DNA from: an uncultured Bacillota bacterium
Lineage (GTDB): Bacteria > Bacillota_I > Bacilli_A > Izemoplasmatales > UBA1188
Direction: 5' to 3'
Assembly (NCBI GenBank): GCA_937907585.1
Contig: CALCVH010000103.1
Span: forward strand, 1-19,139
DNA: 19,139 bases
A program made the position numbers and the translations under genes. This document shows positions 6,239 through 12,828 of the stretch, one piece after another; the first letter of the stretch is position 1, and every line of letters begins with the position of its first letter. The notes beneath the pieces were generated by a model that was given only the letters and a program-made list of their open reading frames with translations, was not told where the DNA came from and made no database searches.

Positions 6239-7945
6239 TTAAAGATCTACTTTAATTCCAAGTTCTTTTAATTGAGCTTCATCAACTGAAGATGGACAAT
6301 CTAACATCAAATCTTGAGCTGTAGTAGTTTTAGGGAATAATATAACATCTCTAATATTATCTCTACCAGTTAGAACCATCATAAGTCTTTCTAAACCAAA
6401 CGCAGCGCCACCATGAGGAGGGAATCCGTATTTCATCGCATCGAGTAAATATCCGAATTTAGCCATTTGATCTTCTTTAGAAATATTTAATACTTGGAAT
6501 ACTTTAGATTGAATATCTCGATCATAAATACGAAGCGATCCACCACCAAGTTCATATCCGAATGCGACCATATCATAAGCGTATGAATATACTTTTAATG
6601 GATCAGTTAATAAAAATTTCTCATGTTCTTTTAATGGCCTTGTAAATGGGTGGTGGCTAGATGTGATAGAGCCATCTTGGGCGAGTTCGAATAATGGGAA
6701 TTCTACTACCCATTTGAAATCGTACATATTCTTGTCGATTAAATCTAATTCTTCTCCAAGTCTCTTTCTTAAGCTTCCAAGAGCGTTACAAGACTTAAGG
6801 TAATTATCACCAGTAGTTAAGAATAATACTTCTTTATCAGCTAAATTTAATTTAGATAAAATATCATCATTTAATAATTTAACGATAGATCCACTAACAG
6901 TTCCTGCTTGATTTTTAAGATATAGTAGATTTGATCCACCATGATGTTTAATGAATTCTGTTAATTCATCAAACTTTTTTCTAGTGAAAACGTTGTTTAT
7001 ATCGGCTACTCTAAATCCTACAATAGTTTTAGAATTGAATAGAGGTGAATCTACATCTTTAAATACATCTTCTAAATGTTCAAACTTTAAACCAAATCTA
7101 GTATCTGGTTTATCAGAACCATAATTATAGATAGCGTCATCCCATTTCATTCTAGGGAATGGAGTAACTAGTTTAACTCCTAAAACTTTATCAAAGACTT
7201 CTTTAATCATTCCTTCAAGTACAGTTAAGATTTCATCTTGTTCCATGAAGCTCATCTCAACATCTATTTGAGTGAATTCAGGTTGTCTATCCGCTCTTAA
7301 ATCTTCATCTCTAAAGCATTTCGCTATCTGATAATATCTATCAAATCCAGCAACCATTAATAACTGTTTAAGGATTTGTGGAGATTGAGGTAAGGCGTAG
7401 AATTCTCCATTAAATACTCTAGATGGAACTAGATAGTCTCTAGCGCCTTCTGGAGTAGATTTACATAGAATTGGAGTTTCACATTCTACAAATCTATTTT
7501 TATTGAAATAATTTCTTACAACTTCTAATACTTTAGTCTTAGTTTTGAATGTATCTTGAAGTTCTTCTCTTCTTAAATCTAAATATCTATATTTAAGTTT
7601 GTTTTCATCACTACTATTTTTATCAATAGGTAGTGCTTCAGCCTTAGATAATACTTTTATATCTGTAGCGTTAACTTCAATTTCACCAGTCTTAATTTTT
7701 AAGTTTGGATTTTCTCTTAATACTACTACTCCATCAACTTCTAATACTGATTCATTAGTGATTGATTGAGCTAAATCATAAAAAGACGTTTCTGGTTTAA
7801 CTACTATTTGAGATATACCTGATGTATCTCTTAAATCGATAAAGATTAATCCACCTAATTTTCTAATTTTATTTACCCAACCAAATAATTTTACTTGTTG
7901 GCCTAAGTTTTCTTTTGTTAATTCACCATTATAGTTAGTTCTCAT
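6239..7945 (-). CDS. aspS: Aspartate--tRNA ligase (bacterial type)
   Basis: This class II synthetase charges tRNA-Asp. I place the start at the ATG at 7945 (568 aa) because AGGTGA lies 6 bases before it; a GTG at 7954 is inside that ribosome-binding site. Residues are numbered from this ATG. An N-terminal OB-fold anticodon-binding domain (about 1-100) has GGLIFIDLRDTSG. Motif 2 is FRDEDLRADRQPEFTQID (211-228). The bacterial GAD-type insertion spans about 285-400, and motif 3 is GLERLMMVLTGRDNIRD (517-533). A Leu sits where non-discriminating AspRS often has His (RKLGG, L30), which favours a discriminating enzyme; this is a weak hint. The gene follows hisS with 5 bases between, the usual Firmicutes pair. 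Confidence 0.96.
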   Translation of the reverse strand: MRTNYNGELTKENLGQQVKLFGWVNKIRKLGGLIFIDLRDTSGISQIVVKPETSFYDLAQSITNESVLEVDGVVVLRENPNLKIKTGEIEVNATDIKVLSKAEALPIDKNSSDENKLKYRYLDLRREELQDTFKTKTKVLEVVRNYFNKNRFVECETPILCKSTPEGARDYLVPSRVFNGEFYALPQSPQILKQLLMVAGFDRYYQIAKCFRDEDLRADRQPEFTQIDVEMSFMEQDEILTVLEGMIKEVFDKVLGVKLVTPFPRMKWDDAIYNYGSDKPDTRFGLKFEHLEDVFKDVDSPLFNSKTIVGFRVADINNVFTRKKFDELTEFIKHHGGSNLLYLKNQAGTVSGSIVKLLNDDILSKLNLADKEVLFLTTGDNYLKSCNALGSLRKRLGEELDLIDKNMYDFKWVVEFPLFELAQDGSITSSHHPFTRPLKEHEKFLLTDPLKVYSYAYDMVAFGYELGGGSLRIYDRDIQSKVFQVLNISKEDQMAKFGYLLDAMKYGFPPHGGAAFGLERLMMVLTGRDNIRDVILFPKTTTAQDLMLDCPSSVDEAQLKELGIKVDL

Positions 7946-7950
7946 TTTAT

Positions 7951-7956
7951 TCACCT
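7951..7956 (-). promoter_or_regulatory. Ribosome-binding site that decides the aspS start
   Basis: AGGTGA on the minus strand lies 5-6 bases before ATG 7945 and contains both the hisS stop codon TGA and the alternative GTG. This makes the ATG the preferred aspS start and implies translational coupling of hisS and aspS. Confidence 0.75.
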
Positions 7957-9279
7957 ATTACAATTATCACATGAGTTATCGCATGTTTCGCATTTATGTC
8001 TATGTGATTTGAATGTTGCGATAATATATTCCGCAACCATATCTTTATTTATTGTTTCTTGTATATCATTATCTCTATTATTATCATCGCTCTTAACTTT
8101 GATAGTAACCTGATTATTTGATATTTCATTTTCTCCAGCTATTACAATAAATTTTGCTTTATTATTTTCAGCTGCCTTAAATCCAACTTTTAATCCAGAT
8201 TTTTCATAATACATGTCTGAAGATATTCCAGATATTCTTACATCCTGCATTATTTCTATTAGATAATCTCTTGCGCTATCATCCATTGGAACAAATTGAC
8301 ATATTACTTTATGAGTATAGTCAACTCTTTCATCAATGATATCTGATAATCTCTCTAAACCAAATGCGAATCCAACGCAACCTAAATCTGGTCCATCTAA
8401 CATTTTTACTAGATCATTATATCTTCCACCAGCGCAGATTGTTAATGATTGACCTGCACCACCACCATCTATTTCAAATTCAAAGATAGTATTAGTATAA
8501 TAATCAAGTCCTCTTACTAGGTTTAAGTCTACTACATATGGAACATTAAGTTTATCTAAATAATTCTTCACTACTTCAAATTCTTTTTTAGATTCTTCAC
8601 TCAAATAATCGCTAATTTTAGGCGCATTTAATAATACTTCATTGTCTTTATCAACCTTACAATCAAGAATTCTTAATGGATTGGTAGAATATCTATTCTT
8701 ACAATCATTACATAAAGAATCAAGTTTATCTTTAAAATATTCTTTTAATGCTTCTTTATATCTAGTTCTAGATTCATTATCACCTAAAGTATTTAGTCTT
8801 ACCTTAAAATTATTAATTCTTAATGATTTGAAGATGGTTGATGCCATAACAATACATTCAGCGTCTATATATGGAGAATTTGTACCTACAACTTCAACAC
8901 CGAATTGATTAAATTCTCTATATCTACCTTTTTGAGGTCTTTCATATCTGAACATATCGCCCATATAGAATAACTTAAGTGGCAATGGTCTTGTATATAA
9001 TTTATTTTCAATTACCGCTCTAATTACAGGCGCTGTACCTTCAGGTCTTAATGTTAACATTCTATTTCCTCTATCTGGGAAATCAAATGTTTCTTTAGTA
9101 ACTATATCGCTAGATTCGCCACTGCTTCTATGAATAACTTCCATATTTTGTAATATAGGTACTCTAATTTCACTATATCCATATAAGCTAGCGATATCTC
9201 TTAAATAGTTCTCAAGACCAGTAAGTTTCTTAGCTTGTTCTGGAAGAAAGTCTTGTGTTCCTTTAACTTTTGTATACAT
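7951..9279 (-). CDS. hisS: Histidine--tRNA ligase with Cys-rich C-terminal tail
   Basis: This 442-aa class II synthetase charges tRNA-His. Visible signatures are LRPEGTAPVIRA (77-88), motif 2 FRYERPQKGRYREFNQFGVE (110-129), the histidine-specific LVRGLDYYTNTIFEFE (254-269), AGGRYNDL (283-290) and motif 3 GFAFGLERL (303-311). An anticodon-binding domain follows (about 325-425). The internal SLCNDCKNR (188-196) is usual in Gram-positive HisRS. The odd part is the end: after the normal domain a tail of about 16 residues holds H427, H429, C430, C433, C437 and C440, a CxxC-x3-CxxC pattern. AAGGAG (9291-9296) lies 11 bases before the ATG. A terminator stands between this gene and acpP, and the 71-base gap leaves no room for a T-box. 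Confidence 0.96.
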   Translation of the reverse strand: MYTKVKGTQDFLPEQAKKLTGLENYLRDIASLYGYSEIRVPILQNMEVIHRSSGESSDIVTKETFDFPDRGNRMLTLRPEGTAPVIRAVIENKLYTRPLPLKLFYMGDMFRYERPQKGRYREFNQFGVEVVGTNSPYIDAECIVMASTIFKSLRINNFKVRLNTLGDNESRTRYKEALKEYFKDKLDSLCNDCKNRYSTNPLRILDCKVDKDNEVLLNAPKISDYLSEESKKEFEVVKNYLDKLNVPYVVDLNLVRGLDYYTNTIFEFEIDGGGAGQSLTICAGGRYNDLVKMLDGPDLGCVGFAFGLERLSDIIDERVDYTHKVICQFVPMDDSARDYLIEIMQDVRISGISSDMYYEKSGLKVGFKAAENNKAKFIVIAGENEISNNQVTIKVKSDDNNRDNDIQETINKDMVAEYIIATFKSHRHKCETCDNSCDNCNR

Positions 9280-9299
9280 AAGTAGTAAACTCCTTCTTT

Positions 9300-9330
9300 A
9301 AAAAATAAGCCCAAATAAGATTGGGCCTTA
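9300..9330 (-). terminator. Rho-independent terminator after acpP
   Basis: On the minus strand the stem TAAGGCCCAA / TTGGGCTTA (one bulged base, six-base loop) is followed by TTTTTT, ending just before the hisS AAGGAG. It closes acpP transcription 20 bases after its stop codon. Because hisS has no evident promoter of its own in this gap, partial read-through is possible. Confidence 0.85.
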
Positions 9331-9350
9331 TATAAAATTAGTATTAATAA

Positions 9351-9593
9351 TTATTTTTGTTGGCTAGCAATGTAATCTACTATATCAGATACAGTTTTTA
9401 AATCCATCGCAACTTCATCTGGTAATTGGATAGAGAATTTATCTTCAAGGGCCATAATCACTTCAACAGCGTCAAGTGAGTCAGCGCCAAGATCAGATTC
9501 GAGTGATGCGTCGATAGTAACTTTTTCTTTATCAACATCAAGTTCACTACAAATGATTGATCTTACTTCTTCGAAAATTTGATTTTTGTCCAT
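9351..9593 (-). CDS. acpP: Acyl carrier protein
   Basis: This 80-aa acidic four-helix carrier protein holds growing acyl chains on a 4'-phosphopantetheine arm during fatty-acid synthesis. The attachment motif is LGADSLDAVEVIMALEDKF, with S39 the modified serine. Length and acidity are normal. The gene is a monocistronic island between dtd and hisS, with its own consensus promoter (9636-9663) and terminator (9300-9330). This is unusual: acpP usually sits with fabD/fabG/fabF, near rnc, or near plsX. An AAGGAG site (9606-9611) lies about 12 bases before the ATG. A palindrome inside the promoter spacer suggests repressor control. Confidence 0.96.
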   Translation of the reverse strand: MDKNQIFEEVRSIICSELDVDKEKVTIDASLESDLGADSLDAVEVIMALEDKFSIQLPDEVAMDLKTVSDIVDYIASQQK

Positions 9594-9620
9594 TATTTTT
9601 AGTATCTCCTTAATTTAATT

Positions 9621-9638
9621 AATAAATATATATTTATT
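9621..9638. repeat. Perfect 18-bp A/T palindrome in the acpP leader
   Basis: AATAAATATATATTTATT is its own reverse complement and lies at and just after the expected transcription start of acpP, sharing three bases with the -10 box. It could be a second operator half-site cluster or a short mRNA hairpin. Pure A/T composition makes chance occurrence plausible. Confidence 0.45.
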
Positions 9639-9663
9639 ATACAACATTAATGTTATATGTCAA
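9636..9663 (-). promoter_or_regulatory. Consensus sigma-A promoter of acpP
   Basis: The minus strand reads TTGACA (9663-9658), 16 bases, then TATAAT (9641-9636); both hexamers match the consensus exactly. The -35 box lies just beyond the dtd stop codon and the spacer runs over it. The spacer holds the perfect palindrome AACATTAATGTT (9643-9654). This is extended to ATA-x-AACATTAATGTT-x-TAT with one mismatched pair, the expected position for an operator. Confidence 0.88.
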
Positions 9664-10087
9664 GTATTACACTGATTGGGCCATCATTGATTGAATTTAC
9701 CTTCATATCCGCTCCAAATACACCAGTTTTGGCGTTTAATTCTAATTTAGCTTTATTTATAAAGTCATTATATAAAGGAAGTGATTCATCATATTTTAGG
9801 CTTCTAGAAAATGATGGTCTATTACCTGTATTCAAATCAGCGAATAAGGAAAATGATGAGATTACCATTACTTCTCCGTTTACATCACCAATAGATAAAT
9901 TGAGTTTATCAGCTTCATCAGTAAATATCCTTAGCTTCTTTATTTTAGATATAGCTTTATCATTTTTTAAAGGATTATCTCCTTCTTCAAATGCACAATA
10001 TACAAGCAATCCTTGACCTATTTCAGAATTAGTTAATCCATAAATTACACATTTACATGATTTAACTCTTTCAATTAATAGTCTCAT
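9653..10087 (-). CDS. dtd: D-aminoacyl-tRNA deacylase
   Basis: This 144-aa enzyme hydrolyses D-amino acids (and Gly on tRNA-Ala) wrongly attached to tRNA. Family features are the start MRLLIERVKS, KLRIFTDEADKLNLS (51-65), SFSLFADLNTGNRPSF (78-93), TGVFGADMKV (121-130) and NDGPISV (134-140). The Gly-cisPro pair needed for D-chirality selection is not at the N-terminus but in the NxGP motif (G136-P137), and it is intact. The usual SQFTLY reads SSFSLF (77-82) and NxGPVT reads NDGPISV, so both hallmark Thr positions are Ser. The start overlaps the rsh stop by one base (TAATG). AGAGGG lies 10 bases upstream. Confidence 0.9.
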   Translation of the reverse strand: MRLLIERVKSCKCVIYGLTNSEIGQGLLVYCAFEEGDNPLKNDKAISKIKKLRIFTDEADKLNLSIGDVNGEVMVISSFSLFADLNTGNRPSFSRSLKYDESLPLYNDFINKAKLELNAKTGVFGADMKVNSINDGPISVILDI

Positions 10088-12279
10088 TATTTATTAACCC
10101 TCTCAATAGAATATATGCCTTTAATCTTTTCAAGGTTAGATATCATAATATCAAGTTCAGTCTTGTTAAAAACTGAGACTGTTAAATTGATGTATGCGTC
10201 GCTAATATTTGACGGTTTTGCGCTAGCCGCAACTATCTTCGCATTATAAGTAATTGATGTATTTAGGATATCAGCTAAAATAGAATCTCTATTTTTTACA
10301 AGTATTTTTAAGTTAACTGAGAACCTCTTATCTGTCGTATCAGCCCATTTTACAGATATAAATCTGTTGTGATCCAAGGATTGACAGTTTTTACAGTTGA
10401 TTCTATGAACCGCTATTCCAACACCTTTAGTGATGAATCCTACAATTTCATCTCCAGGAATAGGTGAACAGCACCTTGCGAGTTTGACACTTGGAGCGGT
10501 TAATCCTTCTACGATAATTGATACGTCATCATGAAGAGTTTGTGGTTTAATTCCACGTTTATTTATTAGATCAATAATCTTTTCATTTGATGTCTGATCT
10601 TCAGTTTCAATATAATCATTTAATATAGCTTGAACAGAATATACACCTTTACCTGCGGCGTAATAAAGATCTTCTAAATTTTTAAATTGTCTTTCAGGTG
10701 AACTCTTCTTTTCAACTAATTCATCAGTTAAGTCTATATTAAGTTTTTTAGCCTTAATTTCGTTAAGGATCATTTCTTTTCCTTTTTCGATATTAAGGTC
10801 TTTATTCTTATTATTTAAGAACTGTTTAATTTTACCTCTAGCGGATGTAGTTTTCGCAATCTTTAGCCAGTTTTCATTAGGTCCAAATGCGTTAGGTGAT
10901 GTCTTAATTTCACATATATCACCAGTTTTAAATTCATAATCAATTGGCACTATCTTGCCATTGACGATGGCGCCAGTATAAGTATCACCAATCCTTGAAT
11001 GGATTCTATACGCAAAGTCTAATGGGGTCGCGCCTTCTGGTAAAGAAATTACAGTGTTTTTAGGTGTAAATACATAAACGTTTGCGCTTAAGACATCTTC
11101 ACTAAATAAAGTGGTTAAATCATTTTTAGTATCTTTTGAATCGTCCGCAGTATATTTAAGTAAATCTTTATACCATCTAAGCTTTGATGCGGTAGATTCA
11201 TAATAATTGGCTTTTAATTTTACACCTTCTTTATAGGCCCAATGCGCAGCGATACCATTTTCCGCTATCTCATCCATCTCGTGAGTTCTAATCTGTATTT
11301 CAAATATGTTTCCTTCGCTTATTACCGTAGTATGTAAGGACTGATACATATTTGGTTTAGGCATCGCAATATAATCTTTAAATCTTGATGGAACTGGTGA
11401 ATATTTAGAGTGAACTATACCCACCACCTTATAACAATCCATTATAGTATCAACGATTATTCTAAACGCTTGTAGATCGTATATAGATTCAAATGGTAAG
11501 CCCTTCTTTTTCATTTTATTCCATATAGAATATAGATTTTTAGCTCTACCAGAAATCTCACAATGAACATTTTCACTATCTAGTAAATCTTTTAGTTCTT
11601 TTAACATTCTTTCGTTTTCAGCGTCTCTACTCTTCTTAGTAGTTTTAAGATTTCTTGCGAGCTCCTTAAAATCTTCTGGGTATAAGTATTTAAATGCTAA
11701 ATCTTCAAGTTCAGCTTTTAAATGATACATACCAAGTTTATGGGCTATAGGTGTATAGATAGCGAGAGTTTCTTTAGATATTCTAATCTGTTTTTCAAGT
11801 GGTAAATATTTAAGTGTCTGCATATTATTTAATCTATCAGATAATTTAATCCAGATTACACGAATATCTTTACTCATAGAAAACAACATCTTTTGGAAAT
11901 TAGATGTGTATTCTGTCTCTTCCATAAAACCACTATTATCATTATCGCTATATTGAATCTTTTGAATTTTAGTTAAGCCTTCTACAAGATTCGCAACTTC
12001 TAATCCATATCTTTCTTTAATATCATTATAAGTATATGGAGTATCTTCAATAACATCATGTAAAAGAGCCGCAATAATTGTGGTAGGATCAGCTTTATAT
12101 CTAGTGAGTGTTAACGCAACTGCGACAGGATGAATAGTATATGGTTCCCCACTCGCTCTTTTTTGATCGCCATGCGCTTTAACCATAAAATCATAAGCGT
12201 CTTTGATTTTATCTAATGTGTTTTGATTGTTTATGTATTTTATGAGTTCTGCATGTAAAGGACTATAATAGTCTTCCAA
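10087..12279 (-). CDS. rel: Bifunctional (p)ppGpp synthetase/hydrolase (RSH, Rel)
   Basis: This 730-aa stringent-response enzyme makes and degrades (p)ppGpp. The HD hydrolase domain has H50, H74-D75 in LLHDVIEDT and D148 in KLSDRLNN. The synthetase domain (about 240-350) has RFKD (299-302), the form found in bifunctional enzymes, then PKPNMYQSLHTTV (307-319) and EIQIRTHEMDEIAENG (327-342). A TGS domain (about 398-462), the ARCCSPIPGD zinc-finger-like region (601-610) and a C-terminal ACT domain (about 655-728) follow, so the protein is full length. The start is a TTG (12277-12279) with GGTGA shortly upstream; no in-frame ATG occurs before residue 32. apt is 15 bases upstream and dtd overlaps downstream, the classic Firmicutes order. 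Confidence 0.96.
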   Translation of the reverse strand: MEDYYSPLHAELIKYINNQNTLDKIKDAYDFMVKAHGDQKRASGEPYTIHPVAVALTLTRYKADPTTIIAALLHDVIEDTPYTYNDIKERYGLEVANLVEGLTKIQKIQYSDNDNSGFMEETEYTSNFQKMLFSMSKDIRVIWIKLSDRLNNMQTLKYLPLEKQIRISKETLAIYTPIAHKLGMYHLKAELEDLAFKYLYPEDFKELARNLKTTKKSRDAENERMLKELKDLLDSENVHCEISGRAKNLYSIWNKMKKKGLPFESIYDLQAFRIIVDTIMDCYKVVGIVHSKYSPVPSRFKDYIAMPKPNMYQSLHTTVISEGNIFEIQIRTHEMDEIAENGIAAHWAYKEGVKLKANYYESTASKLRWYKDLLKYTADDSKDTKNDLTTLFSEDVLSANVYVFTPKNTVISLPEGATPLDFAYRIHSRIGDTYTGAIVNGKIVPIDYEFKTGDICEIKTSPNAFGPNENWLKIAKTTSARGKIKQFLNNKNKDLNIEKGKEMILNEIKAKKLNIDLTDELVEKKSSPERQFKNLEDLYYAAGKGVYSVQAILNDYIETEDQTSNEKIIDLINKRGIKPQTLHDDVSIIVEGLTAPSVKLARCCSPIPGDEIVGFITKGVGIAVHRINCKNCQSLDHNRFISVKWADTTDKRFSVNLKILVKNRDSILADILNTSITYNAKIVAASAKPSNISDAYINLTVSVFNKTELDIMISNLEKIKGIYSIERVNK

Positions 12280-12294
12280 AATATCACCAACTCT

Positions 12295-12816
12295 CTAATC
12301 TATATCATACTTAATTAAAGTTTTTAAAGGAATATCTTTAAATTTATCTTTACCATTTAGTTTAGTTAATTCTATTAATTCACAGACTCCGACTACTTTA
12401 GCGCCTAATCTTTCTGCGAGTTTAATACCCGCTAAAATAGTTCCACCAGTCGCTAAAATATCGTCAATAATAACGACTTTATCGCCAGGTTTTAATGAAT
12501 CTTTATGGATTTCTAAAGAATTAGTTCCATATTCTAAATCATATGATTCAGTGATTGTTTCTCTAGGTAATTTACCAGGTTTTCTTAATGGTACAAATCC
12601 TATTCCTAGTTTTACCGCAACAGGACAACCGAAAATGAATCCTCTAGATTCTGGACCCATAATCATATTTGCGCCTACTGATTTAGCAAATTCAGCCATT
12701 TCATTAATAGCTTCACTAAAAGCATCGCCATCTTGAATTAATGTAGTTATATCTTTAAATTGTATTCCTGGAAGTGGGAAATCAGGAACATTTGTAATAT
12801 ATTTATCAAAATTCAT
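12295..12816 (-). CDS. apt: Adenine phosphoribosyltransferase
   Basis: This 173-aa purine-salvage enzyme converts adenine and PRPP to AMP. The PRPP-binding motif VVIIDDILATGGT is at 114-126. The N-terminal PDFPLPGIQFKDIT (11-24) and GPESRGFIFG (54-63) are typical of APT rather than other phosphoribosyltransferases. RKPGKLPRE (78-86) forms the flexible loop region. The length is normal. The ATG is preceded by AGAGG, and recJ ends 12 bases upstream, so recJ, apt and rel are read from one transcript. Confidence 0.96.
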   Translation of the reverse strand: MNFDKYITNVPDFPLPGIQFKDITTLIQDGDAFSEAINEMAEFAKSVGANMIMGPESRGFIFGCPVAVKLGIGFVPLRKPGKLPRETITESYDLEYGTNSLEIHKDSLKPGDKVVIIDDILATGGTILAGIKLAERLGAKVVGVCELIELTKLNGKDKFKDIPLKTLIKYDID

Positions 12817-12828
12817 ACTAAACCTCTT

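Noticed and set aside
7946..7954. GTG at 7954 as the aspS start (571 aa, overlapping hisS)
   Set aside because: The GTG lies inside the AGGTGA ribosome-binding site of the ATG at 7945, so it would have no site of its own.
9280..9350. T-box riboswitch upstream of hisS
   Set aside because: The gap is only 71 bases and holds a simple terminator; no AGNN-specifier stem or TGGN T-box core is seen.
9657..10016. 119-codon open frame on the plus strand opposite dtd
   Set aside because: It is fully antisense to a well-conserved gene and its product shows no domain; the same applies to the other plus-strand frames (for example 3561-3875, 5628-5912, 17205-17402).
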